From contig NZ_CP039432.1 of the NCBI RefSeq assembly GCF_005484805.1, positions 3,596,001 to 3,660,000 of the forward strand: DNA of 64,000 bases, read 5' to 3'. This DNA is from Rhodococcus sp. SGAir0479 (GTDB lineage: Bacteria > Actinomycetota > Actinomycetes > Mycobacteriales > Mycobacteriaceae). Below are positions 42,317 through 55,200 of the stretch, in pieces. The notes beneath the pieces were generated by a model that had not been told where the DNA came from, ran no database searches, and saw nothing but the letters and a program-made list of their open reading frames with translations. The translations under genes were made by a program, and so were the position numbers. Positions within the stretch are counted from its first letter, which is position 1; every line of letters starts with the position of its first letter.

Positions 42317-45300
42317 TCAGCTCCGCCGATCCAGGTATGCGGCCAGCGCCGGCCCGATCACCGCGAGCGACTCGCCCTCGACCATGTCGTTGTGCCCGCA
42401 GTCCACGGGGTGCTCGTCGATGTCGCCGGTGACCAGCGGCCGCCATTCCTGCGCAGATCGCCGGTCCCCGTCGCCGTCGCCGTGGGCCGGGAACACCAGC
42501 AGATCGCCGTCGTACACCTGCGGCACGTAGCGGTGCACCAGTAGTCGCGAGTTCGCGTAGCCGTCGTCGATCCGCTCGAGGTGCGCCCCGGTGATGCCGC
42601 CGGAGGTTCCGAAGTGCGCGTCGATCATTCGCGCGGCGTCGTCGTAGGTGAGATCCGACGCGGTGACTTCGAGTCCCAGTCCGCGCAGCAGGTCGGCGAG
42701 GTCGAGACGCCCGAGCAGCGGAGCGGCTCCGTCGTCGGGGTAGCTGTCCATCACGACCAGAGCACCGACGGGCCGCCCGCGCCGCTGCAGCTCGACGGCC
42801 ATCGCGTGCGCCAGCACACCGCCCAACGACCAGCCGAGCAGATCGCACGCGGCGTCCGGCGCGATGGCCTCCATCTCGTCGACGTAGCTCGCGGCGAGTG
42901 CCTCCACGGACGCGTACTGCGGTCCCCCGGAGATGCCCGGGAGCTGCAGACCGAACACGGGCCGTTCCGGCGGCAGGAATCCCACGAGACCCGCATAGCC
43001 CCAGGACAATCCGATTCCCGGGTGCACGCAGAACAGTGGCCGGCCGTCCCCCTCCGCCCGGAGTGTGATCACCGGTGCGAGGGCGGCTCCGACGTCGTCC
43101 GGCGCCGAGGTCTCGAGGCGGCGGGCCAGACCCGCGGGAGTCGGGTTCAGGAACAGCGCCTGCAGCGACACTCGGGTGCCCATCCGCGCACTCAGATCCG
43201 CGACGAGTCCGGTAGCGAGCAACGAGGTCCCGCCGAGGTCGAAGAAGCTGTCGTCCATGCCGATTCGCTCGACACCGAGGACGTCTGCGAACGCGTCGAC
43301 CACAACCGTCTCGACCGGGCCCTGCGGCTCCCGGTACACCGCGGGCGCCGTCAGGAAGGCCGGCGGCGGCAGGGCATCGCGATCGAGCTTGCCGGTCGGC
43401 GTGAGCGGAACGCGATCGAGAACCGTGACGGCCGACGGCACCATGTGCGCCGGCAGGTGGCGGGCGACGGCGCGGCGCATCTCGTCCGGGTCCACGTGCG
43501 CGTCGACGGTGGGACACACGTACGAGCACAGCAGCATGTTGCCGGCCGGCCCCCGCCGCGCCAGCGTGACCGCGAATCCCACGCCCGGCTGCGCCGCCAG
43601 GACGGTGTCGATCTCCCCCGGCTCGATCCGGAAGCCACGCACCTTCACCTGGAAGTCGCTGCGGCCCACGTACTCGAGTGTGTCGTCGGTCCGCCAGCGC
43701 ACCAGGTCACCGGTCCGGTAGAGCCGGTCTCCGGCAGCGCCGAACGGGTCCGCGACGAACCGGGCGGCCGTGGTCCCCGGGCGGCGATGGTAGCCGCGCG
43801 CGAGCGCCGATCCGGCGACGTAGAGTTCCCCGACCACCCCGCGGGGCACCGGGTGCAGGCGGGAGTCGAGCACGACCTCGCGCACACCCCGGATCGGGCC
43901 GCCCAGCGTCACCGGCCGGTGCGGGCTCATCGGCGCGCTGATGTTCGCCATGATCGTCGTCTCCGTCGGGCCGTACGCGTTGAGCATGGTGCGCCCCGGC
44001 GCCCAGCGCCGCACCAACTCCGGCGGACACGGCTCCCCCGCCACCACGAGCGTCCGCAGGCTCTCGAGGCCCACCGGATCCAGTGAGGCCAACGTGGTCG
44101 GCGTGACGAACCCGTGCGTCACCCCGCCGGTGGCGAGGATCTCGGCGAACTCGGTGCCGCCGTAGATGTCCGGAGGCACGACGACCATCGTCGCTCCCGC
44201 ACTGAGTGCCATCACCGTCTCGAACACCGACGCGTCGAAGCTCGGCGAAGCGAAGTGCAGTGTCCGCGCCGTCGGCGTCACCAGGAGCCGATCCCGTTCC
44301 TCGGCAGCCAGGTCGGCCAGACCCCGATGGGTCAGCACGACGCCCTTCGGCGTGCCGGTCGAACCGGACGTGTAGATCAGGTAGGCGGGGTGGTCGGCAC
44401 GCAGGGGACGCCTCCGGTCGGCGTCGGAGATCGGGGTGGCCGCCTCGGCCGCGACAGCCTCCGCGACGCCCGGGTCGTCCAGCACCACCCAGTCGAACGA
44501 GCCGGGTACTCGCTCCCGGCACGATCGCACCGTGACACCCACTGTGGCACCGCAATCGGCGAGCATCCGCGCTATGCGCTCCGCGGGATAGTTCGGGTCC
44601 ACCGGAACGAAGGCCGCACCCGTCCTGGCCACCGCCCACACCGCGAGCACCGACGACACCGATCGAGACAGGCCCAGCGCGACGTACCCTTCCGGCCCGG
44701 CTCCCATCGCGATCAGGTGGCGTGCCAACCGATTCGCCCCCTCGTCGAGCTGCCGGTACGTCAGCTCGCGGCCGTCGCACACCACTGCGAGGGCATCGGG
44801 GTTGCGCGCGGCCGAGACGAGCAGATCGGTCAGGAGCAGGGGCGGCGCGTCCGGGGCGCCGAGCGCGGGCGCCAACCCGGCCAGTTCGTGCGGGTGCAGA
44901 ATCCCGAGATCACCGACGGGCCGTTCCGGATCGGACGAGGCGGCCTCGACGATGCGCACGAAACGATCGGCGAAGCCCTGCACGGTCTCCCGATCGAACA
45001 GGTCGGTCGCGAACGCCACGACACCGGAGATCCCTGCGGGCTCTCCGACACCGTCGAACCGCTCGCCGAGCACGAACTCGAGGTCCTCCTTGACCATTCC
45101 GGCGCCGATCGACACGCCCTCGAGCCGCAACCCGGACAGCTCCACGCCAGCGCTCTCGTCGTTCTGGAACTCCAGGGCGACCTGGAACAACGGCGAATAC
45201 GCAGTCGAACGGGCGGGGTCGAGTTCCTCCACGACACGCTCGAACGGCACGTCGGCGTGCGCGAAGGCACCGAGATCGACGTCGCGCACCGACTCGAGAA

Positions 45301-46230
45301 GCTCCGAGAACGATCGCCGCGCATCGACTCTCGTGCGGAGCGCGAGGGTCCCGACGAACATTCCGACGAGATCGTCGAGGGCCCGCTCGCCGCGGCCCGC
45401 GACGGGGGTGCCGACCACGATGTCGTCGGTGTCCCCCAACCGGGCGAGCAGCACCGCCAGGGCCGCGTGAATCGTCATGAACAGGCTCGAGCCGTGATCG
45501 CGTGCGAACGTCAGGAGCCGGCGGTGCAACCCGGGATCGAGCGTGAACTCGACCCGGTCGCCGCGGAAGGATTGCTGCATCGGCCGAGGACGATCGCTCG
45601 GCAACCCCAACAGGTCCGGCGCGCCCGACAGCGTCTCGGTCCAGTAGGCGAGCTGGCGGGACCGGAGGGAGCCCGGATCGTTCGCGTCGCCCAGGAGCGC
45701 CCGCTGCCACAGTGTGTAGTCGACGTACTGGACGGGCAGCGGATCCCAGTCCGGAGGCCGACCGGCGGTCCGTGCGACGTACGCCTGCATCAGATCGCGC
45801 GACAGCGGCCCCAACGACAGCCCGTCGATCACGATGTGGTGCGCGACGAGAACCAGGACATGCAGGTCCGGACCCAACTCGAACAGTCCGCCGTCGACCG
45901 GAACTCGCTCCGTCACGTCGAATCCCGTCGCGATGATCGCGCGCGTGCGGACCGTCAGCTCGTCGTCGCCCGAGACCGCCACCGGGTCGAGGTCGATCGC
46001 GACCTCGGCGGCCGGGCGGACGTCCTGGCTCGGGCCGGCGGCGCCCACCGGAAAACGCGTGCGCAGCGCCTCGTGCCGGGTGAGGACATCGCCGACCGCC
46101 ACCCGCAATGCCGACGAGTCGAGAGCCCCGGTCAGACGCACCGCCATCGGCACGTTGTACGCGGGCGAGGACGGGTCGAACTGGTTGATGAACCACATCC
46201 GCTGCTGCGCCGCCGACAACGGGATTTCCG
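42317..46230 (-). other. NRPS module 6: C-A-T-TE (termination)
   Basis: LCL condensation (HHIVIDG near 45820-45845). Adenylation core near 44345-44380; pocket read as D-A-F-F-V-A-A-I-M-K, suggesting a bulky aliphatic residue. Carrier LGGTSLL near 43222-43245. A type I thioesterase from about 43075 has [11 protein letters not shown] and the nucleophile GWSLGG (near 42815-42840), releasing or cyclising the peptide. Confidence 0.8.
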
Positions 46231-49200
46231 CGGGGCGCGGCATCACCTCGAGCACGGGACGGCCCGACGGCCCGGTGTCGGCGTGCTCGATCCGCTCGGC
46301 GAGCGCCTCCGCGGTGGGGGCCTCGAACAGCGCCCGCACGCCGAGGTCGACGCCCAGTGACGCGTCGAGTCGTGCCACCGCGCGGGTCGCGGACAGCGAG
46401 TTGCCGCCGAGGTCGAAGAAGTTGTCGCCGGTTCCCACGCGCCCCAGTCCGAGAACCTCCGCGAAGGCCCCCGTGATCGCTTCCTCCACGGGATCGGTCG
46501 GAGCCTGGAAGGTCGTTGCGGCGAGACCGAACTCCGGTTCGGGCAGCGCCCGCCGATCGAGCTTGCCGACCGCGGTGAGGGGGATGTCGTCGAGCACGAC
46601 TGTCGCGGTCGGGACCATGTACTCCGGCACCCGCTCGGCGAGGTGTCGTCTCAGATCGTCGACGTGTACGTGACGGCCGTCGCGCGGAACGACGTAGCTC
46701 ACCAGCATGGTGTCGCCCGCCGGCCCGCGGCGGCCGAGGGTGGCGGCGAACCGGACGTCGGGATGCCCGGTGAGGACGGCGTCGATCTCGCCCAGTTCGA
46801 TCCGGAAGCCACGGACCTTCACCTGGAAGTCGCTGCGCCCGCGATACTCCAGTTTTCCGTCGGGCCGCCACGCGCCGACGTCTCCGGTCCGGTACATGCG
46901 GTCGCCCGGAGCGCCGTACGGGTCGGCGACGAACCGGGCCGCGGTCAGTCCGGGCCGTCGGTGGTAGCCACGGGCCAGTCCGGGCCCGGCGATGTAGACG
47001 TCGCCGGCGATCCCCGCGGGCACCGGACGCAGGCAGGAGTCGAGCACGGCCTCGGCGACCCCGGGGATGGGCGGGCCGAGGGAATGCTCGGCCGGCCGGT
47101 CCGCGGCGGACTCCTCGAGGTTGACGACCATGGTGGTCTCGGTGGGGCCGTACGCATTCAGGATCCGACATTGCGGCAGCCAGTCCTCCACCAGTTCCGG
47201 CGACCAGGACTCGCCGCCGACCAGGACGCACTCGAGGTCGTCGAGCCCGGAAGGATCCACCGACGCGAGCGCGGCCGGGGTGATGAACGCGTGCGTGACG
47301 CGCCGCTTCCGCAGCACCGCCGTCAGTTCGCTACCTCCGTACACGGTTCGGGGGACGATCACCATCGTCGCGCCCACCGCGAAGCACAGCAGGTACTCGA
47401 CCACCGACACGTCGAAACTCGGTGACGAGAAGTGCAAGGTTCGCGCGTCCGGGGACAGGCCGCAGCGATCGCGTTGTACATCGGCGTAGTTGCCGAGACC
47501 CCGGTGCGTGACCGAGACGGCTTTCGGGCGTCCCGTCGAGCCGGACGTGTAGATCAGGTAGGCGACGTTGTCGAGTAGCAGGGGTGCGGTGCGATCGGCG
47601 TCGGTGACGGCGTCGGCCGGCCACGTCTCGTACGCGCGCACGAAACCCGGATCGTCGAGCACCAGCCACTGCATCGTGTCCGGCAACCGGGACCGGTGTT
47701 CCCGGGTCGTGACACCGACCGTCGCGCCGGAATCGGCAAGCATGGTCGCCACCCGCTCCGGCGGATAGTCGGGGTCGATCGGCACGAAGGCGGCCCCCGA
47801 CCGCGCCACCGCCCACACCGCGAGTACCGACTCGAACGATCGTGCAATCCCCAGCACCACCATCGATTCCGGGCCGATCCCGAGATGGGACAGGTGGCGG
47901 GCCAGCCGGTTGGAGCGCCGGTCGAGGTCTCCGTACGTCACCTCCCGGCCGTCGCCGACGAGCGCGAGCGCCTCGCCGTCGCGGGCTGCGGCGGCGTCGA
48001 ATATCGCGGCGAGCGTGCGCGGCGCGGCGCCGGGTCCCGTACACATCGGAACGAGAGCACGATGCTCGGCCTCCGAGAGGAAGTCGAGCGCGGCGACGCG
48101 GCGGTCCGGCTCGTCGGCGAGGAAACGCAGCACCCGCAGTAGGCGCTGGGCAATGGCAGCGACCTCCGACTCCGGGAGCACGTCGGGTCGGAACTTCATG
48201 GTCACGTTGAGTCCGTCGCGCACCGCCGCGACCACGCTCAGCGGATAGTGCGCCGAGTCGCGTGCGTCGATACCGACGACCCGTAGACCGGCGATCTCCG
48301 TGCCCGAACCGTCGGCGTCACGCAGGGGATACGACTCGAAGACCGTCAGCGTGTCGAAGACCGCGCCGGGACCGGCAGCCCGCTGCACGGCGTCGAGTCC
48401 GGCGTGGTGGTGATCGAGCATCGCCGTCTGCTCGGTCTGGATCCGCGCGAGGAGATCACCGAGACTCTCGTACGGGTCCAGCCGAACCCGGACCGGGACG
48501 GTGTTGATGAACAGGCCGACGGCCGTCTCGACGCCCGCGAGGTCCGGCGGCCGACCGGAGACGGTCGCGCCGAAGACGACGTCGTCGCGACCGGTCAGGA
48601 GCCCCAGCACGATTCCCCACGCGGTCTGCACGACGGTGCTGAGGGTGATCCCCCGGTCCTGGGCGCGAACGCGCAGCCGAGCGGTCAGGTCGGCATCGAG
48701 CCGGAAGGGTAGATCGCGGGACTCGACGTACCGGTCGGTGGCCGCCGATCGGTCGGCGAGCAGCGTCGGTTCGGCGGCGCCGGCGATCGCGTCGGTCCAC
48801 GCCCGCAACGTCACCGAATCGTCACGGGTGGTGAGCCAGTGCAGGTAGCGGCGGTACGAGGTCGGTGTGGAGAGCCCGGCCGGGTCGCCGTCCGCCGCGT
48901 AGAGCGCGAACAGGTCCTCGAGCAGCAGCGGCGTCGACCAACCGTCGAACAGGATGTGGTGGTTGGTGACGACCAGGCGTTCGGCGCCGCCGGGCATGTG
49001 CACCAGTGTGATTCGCAGCAACGGTGCGTGCGAGAGATCGAATGCCGTCGCGCGGTCCGTGTCGAGCAGCTCACGCATTCGCGCGGTGGCCTGCGGCTCG
49101 CTGTGTTCGCGAAGGTCGATCTCGCTCCACGGCACGTCCACCGCACCCTGCACCACCTGTACGGCGTCGCCACCCGGCGTGCGGACGAACGCCGTCCGCA

Positions 49201-52200
49201 GGTTCGCGTACCGCCCGAGCAGCGCGTGCGCGGCACGCTGCAGCCGCGGAACCTCCACGGCGCCGTCGAGTTCGAGGACCAGCTGCACCAGGTAGGCGTC
49301 GGCGGCGTCGGCCGACAGTTCCGAGTGGAACATCATGCCGCGCTGCATCGGGGACAGCGGCCACACATCGGACAGTTCCGGGTAGCGGTCCTCGAGGACT
49401 TCGATCGCCCCCTGATCCAACGCGACCAGGTCCAGGTCGGTGGGGGTGAATCCACCGGCGCCCGGTGTGCCCGCGCGCCGCGCGATCGCCTCGGCCGCGC
49501 GTGCCCACCACTGCGCCAGCCGCTCCACCTCACCGCGGTTGAGGAGCCCGCGCGGAAAGTCCCACGTCGCGGTGATCCGGGGGCCGTCCGGTCCCGACAC
49601 CGCGGCGGCGTTGACGTCGACCACCGCGGGCGCCGACAGCTCGGGTGTGGCCACTCCCCGCAGCTCGGCGTCCTCGACCGGTAGCCACGCACCGCCCGCA
49701 CCGGTGTCGAATCTGCCGAGGTAGTTGAAGCTGATCTCCGGTACCGGGCGGGCGGACAACACCGGCCGGGTCTCGTCGTTGAGGTACCGGAGCAGACCGA
49801 AACCGATGCCGTGGTCGGGAATCGAGCGCATCGTTTCCTTCACGGCCTTGACGACGGTGTCGGACGCCGGGCCGCCCGTCGTCGCCGCATCGAGGTCGGT
49901 GTCCGACAGATCGAATCGCACGGGATGGAGCGTGGTGAACCAGCCGACCGTGCGGGCGAGGTCGGCGCCGGGCACCACGTGATCCTCGCGGCCGTGTCCC
50001 TCGAGGGTGACGGCCACGGCGTCGACGTCGACGCCACGTTCCCGCCGCCACTGCGCCACCGCGAGCGCCAACGCGCTGACCAGGCCGTCGTCGACGGAGC
50101 CGCGGAACACGCGCGGCACGGTCGTCGTGAGTGCGCGGGTGACCTCGGCCGACAGTGCGATCTCGACCCGATCGGTGGTGGCACCGACGTCGACGCTCGG
50201 ATCCAGTTGTCGGGCCGCGAGACTCGGCCCCACCGGTTCGGTCATCGACCGCCACAGCCCGAGCTCGTCGACGCGGTCCTGCGCGGCCGTCACGAGTCCG
50301 TCCGCCCACGTCCGCATCGACGTGCCGACCGGCGCGAGGTCGGGGTCCCGGCCCGCGACGGCCCCGGTGTACGCGGCCACCAGATCCGGGATCAGGATCC
50401 GCCACGACACCCCGTCGACCGCGAGATGATGCACGACGACGAGGAGCCGAACACCGTCGGGTGCGGTGAGGCGCACGATCTGGAGGATGCTCCCGGAGAA
50501 CGGGTCCAGCCGATCGGCGGCCTCCTTCAGCGCCGCCCGCGCCGCCTCGGTGAACGCGGCGCCCCGCACCGTCGGGACGGCCACGGCGCGCATCGCCGAG
50601 CGTCCGTCGACCGCTCCCGGCGGACGCACCGTCAGGCGCCGACCCGTGCGCGAGCGATCGTCGTGCCGCAACTGCGCGCGCAACATGTCGTGCCGGTCGA
50701 GCACCGCGTCCACGGCGGTGGCCAGCGCGTCCGGGTCGAGGTCGACCGGTACGTCGAGCACCAATGACTGTGCGTACCGGTGGAAGTCACCGGAGCGCTC
50801 CGCCAGCCAGTGCACGACGGGTGTGGTGGCGACGTCGCCGACACCGCCGCCGGGTAGTTCGGGTAGTAGTTCGACGCAGGGCCGGTCGAGCTGCGCGGCG
50901 ACGTCCGCGAGACGGGCGACGGTGCGGCACTCGAACACGTCGCGCGGGGTGATCGTCACCCCGGCCGCCTTGGCGCGGGACACCAACTGGATGGACATGA
51001 TCGAGTCGCCGCCGAGCCCGAAGAAGGAGTCGTCGACGCCCACCGACTCGGCCCCGAGGACGTCCGCGTACAGCTCGGTCAGGATCCGCTCGACATCGGT
51101 GGCGGGCGGGCGGCCCTCGCCGCCCACCGGCCGCGGGTCCGGAAGCGCCGCGCGGTCGATCTTGCCGTTCGAGGTGAGCGGGAACTCGCCGAGCACCGTC
51201 ACCGTGGACGGCACCATGTACGACGGCAATCGTTGCGCCACTGCGCCGGTCACCGTCTCGGCAGTCACGGTCTCCCCCGGTTCCGGGACGACGTACCCGA
51301 GCAGACGATCGGCGCCCGCGGACTCGGCGCGGGCCAGGACCACCGCCGACGCGACACCGGGCACCGCGGTCAGTGCGGCCTCCACCTCACCCGGCTCCAC
51401 CCGGAACCCCCGCACCTGCACCTGGAAGTCCGCGCGCCCGATGTACTCGAGGTCGCCCGACCGGGTCCACCGCACCCGGTCACCGGAGCGGTACATCCGC
51501 TGCGACGGCGCGCACGGATCCGCGACGAAACGCGACGCCGTGAGGTCCGGGCGGTGCAGGTAGCCCCGCGCCACCTGAGGGCCCGCCACGTACAGCTCGC
51601 CCACCACACCGACCGGTACCGGGTGCAGCCGGTCGTCGAGGACGCGCACGCCGATTCCCGGTAGTCCGACGCCGATCACCGATCCGACGGGGCGGAAGGA
51701 ATCGACCTCGGCGGCATCGACAGGGTGCCACGTGACGTGCACGCACGTCTCGGTGATCCCGTACATGTTGATCAGCGCGGGGCGGTCGGCACCGCGGCGC
51801 GCCACCCAGTCCGCGAGTTGTGTGGCGTCGAGCGCCTCGCCACCGAACACCACCCGGCGGAGGGCGAGCGGACGATCCGAGTCGGCTTCTGCACGGGCGA
51901 GTTGGCCGAAGGCCGAGGGGGTCTGGCTGAGCAGTGTCACCGATTCCGCCGCCAGCACCGCGAGGAAGTCGTCCGGCGATCGCGCGGTGTGCCGGTCCAC
52001 GACGACGACGCGACCGCCGAACCCGAGGGCACCCCACAGTTCCCACACCGCGAAGTCGAAGGCATAGGAGTGGAACAGCGTCCACACGTCGGACGCGTCG
52101 AAACCGATGACGTCACGCGCCCCGGACAGCAGCGTCACCACGTTGCGATGGGTGACGACGACGCCCTTGGGGCGTCCGGTCGAGCCGGACGTGTAGATGA

Positions 52201-55200
52201 CGTAGGCGGGTGAGTCCGGGTGCAGCCGACGAACACGCTCGTGGTCGGCGACGGGCCCCGACGGCCGGCCGTCGATCCGCTCCCGGACGTCCTCGGCATC
52301 CAGACCGACGATCTCGGTGTGCTCCGGCAACGTGACGTCCGCGAGCCCGGCCGCCGATCCGGCGTCGGTGAGCAGCGTCCGCGCTCCCGCGTCCCGGACC
52401 ACGAATCCGATGCGCTCGGGCGGGTAGCCCGGGTCCACCGGAAGATACGCCGCCCCCGCCCGGACGATACCCGCGAGTGCTGCGACGAGGTCCACCGTCC
52501 GTTCCATCGCCACCGCGACCACAGACTCGGGGCCGATGCCCCGTTCGATCAGCCAGCGGGCGAGCCGGTTCGAATACGCATCGAGGTCGCGATAGGTGAT
52601 CCGCTCGTCCCCGCACACCACGGCCACGGCGTCCGGGCCCGCGGCGGCGGCCGCGCCGAACAGATCCGCCAGGGTGCCCTCCGCCGTCACGGGCACGGCG
52701 GCCGGTGCGGGTGCGTCGATCAGTCCGACGTCACCGACGGCGATGGCCGGGTCCACCGCGACCGCCGCGAGCAACCGGGACAGCATGCCGGCCAGACCGG
52801 CCGCCGTGGACTCGTCGAAAATGTCGGTCGCGTAGACGATCTCGCCGCGCAGGCCGGCCGGCGCGCCCCGCTGGTCGTGTTGCTCGCCGATCCCGAACTG
52901 CAGGTCGAACTTCGCTTCGCGCGCCTCGATGCCGACGGCCTCCACCGTCAGCCCCGGCAACTCGAGACGGGGCGCCTCGACGTTCCGGAACTCGAGCAGC
53001 ACCTGGAACAGCGGGGCGTACGACGTGGTCCGTTCCGCACCGGACCGCACGACGAGCCGCTCGAACGGCAGGTCCGCATGGGCGAAGGCCTCGACGTCGC
53101 CGTCGCGCACCCGGGCGAGGACGGCCCCGAACGCGGCCGCCGGGTCGATCTCGGTGCGCAACGCCAGCGTGTTGACGAACATGCCGACGACATCGTCCAG
53201 TTCGGCCTCACCACGTCCGGCCACGGGGGTCCCGATCACCACGTCGCGGTCCTGGCCGATCCGCGCGAGCAGCACCGCCAACGCGGTGTGCACCACCATG
53301 AACATCGTCGAATCGTGGTGCTCTGCGATGTCGGCCAGCGCACGATGCACGTCCGGCCCCACCGAGAACTCGACACGTCCGCCGCGCGTCGATCGGCGGG
53401 CGCCCCGCGGGCGATCCAACGGCAGCGTCGTCACCGGGGGTGCGCCCGCGAGCCGGTCGAGCCAGTACGCCTCCTCGCGGGCGAGCATCGACGACGGGTC
53501 GTCGGGATCGCCGAGGACGCGGCGCTGCCACAGCGCGAAGTCCGCGTACTGCACGGTCAACGGCTCCCAGCCGGGTGGTCGGCCGGCGACCCGCGCCGCA
53601 TAGGCCACCGCGACATCTCGGGCCAGAGGCGCGATCGAGAAGCCGTCCGCGACGATGTGGTGCAGCACGAGGACCAGAACGTGCACCTCCGGGTCGAGGC
53701 GGAGAATGCGGGCCCGGACCGGAACCTCGGTCGCCACATCGAATCCCGCCCGCAGCAGGTCCCCGATGCGGGCGTCGAGATCCTGGTGCCGCACCGGCTC
53801 GGCTTCGAGATCTCCGACGACGTCCGTGGCCGCGACGGTCACCTGCGAAGGCCCCGACGGGCCCGACGGGAAGACCGTGCGCAACGACTCCTGCCGTTCC
53901 ACGACATCGGTCAGTGCGGCGCGCAGGGCCCGGGTGTCGAGCGTGCCTGTGAGCCGCAGCACCATCGGCACGTTGTAGGCAGCCGACGTGGGATCGAACT
54001 GATCGACGAACCACATCCGCTCCTGCGCCCACGACAGCGGCGGACGCTCCGGGCGTACCCCGCCGCGCAGGCCGGCGGGCGAGTCAACACGAGCGCGCTG
54101 CGCCGCGCGCTCCACGAGCCGTCCCGCGGTGCCGCACTCGAAGAGGTCGCGTACGTCGAGCCCGGAGCCGAGTGCCCGGTTGATGCGGGCGACCACGCGC
54201 GTCGCGCCGAGCGAGTTGCCACCGAGCCCGAAGAAGTTGTCGTCCAAGCCCACCCGATCGGCACCGGTGATCTCGGCGAAGACCGCCACCACCTGCTCCT
54301 CCGCGGGAGTGCGCGGCGCCCGGTAGGGCGCGGTCGGGCGGCCGAAGTCGGGTTCGGGCAGCGCGTCGCGGTCGAGCTTGCCGACGGGGGTGACGGGCAG
54401 CTCACCGAGAACCACGATCGCGTTCGGCAGCATGTGCCGCGGCAGTCGGCGCGCCGCGAACTCCGCCAGTTCCGCCACGTCGACTCCGTCGTCGGTCGCC
54501 GGCACGACGTACGACGCGAGAAGTGAATCGCCGGCGCCGCGACGGCGCGCCACCGTCACCGAGTGGGCCACCGCGGGGTGGGCCACCAGGACCGCCTCGA
54601 TCTCGCCGAGTTCGATCCTGAGTCCGCGCACCTTCACCTGGAAGTCGCTGCGCCCCAGATAGTCGAACGCGCCGTCGGGGCGGCGACGCACGATGTCACC
54701 CGTGCGGTACATGCGTGCTCCGGCCGCCGCCCGGGGGCAGGCCACGAATCGGGCGGCGGTCAATCCCGGTCGCCGGTGATAGCCGCGGGCGAGACCGGCA
54801 CCGACGACGTACAGTTCGCCGGGCACCCCGGGCGGGACGGGCCGCAGGTACTCGTCGAGCACCAGCACACGGGTCCCGCGGACGGGCGTCCCGATCGGCA
54901 CGTCGGCGCCGGGAACCAGGGGTGCGCTGAACGTGGTGACGATGGTCGACTCCGCCGGTCCGTAGCCGTCGATCATCTTGCGCCCGGTCGCCCAGCCGGC
55001 GACGAGCTCCGTTCCGACGGCGTCGCCGCCGACCACGAGGGCGGCCAGGTCGTCGAATCGGCCGGGTTCGACCGTCGCGAGCGCCGCCGGTGTGATGCAG
55101 ACGTGGGTGATCTGCTGCGCGACGAGGAGATCGGCGAGCGCGGATCCGCCGTACACGTCGGGCGGCGCGACCACGAGTGCGGCGCCCACCGCACCCGCCT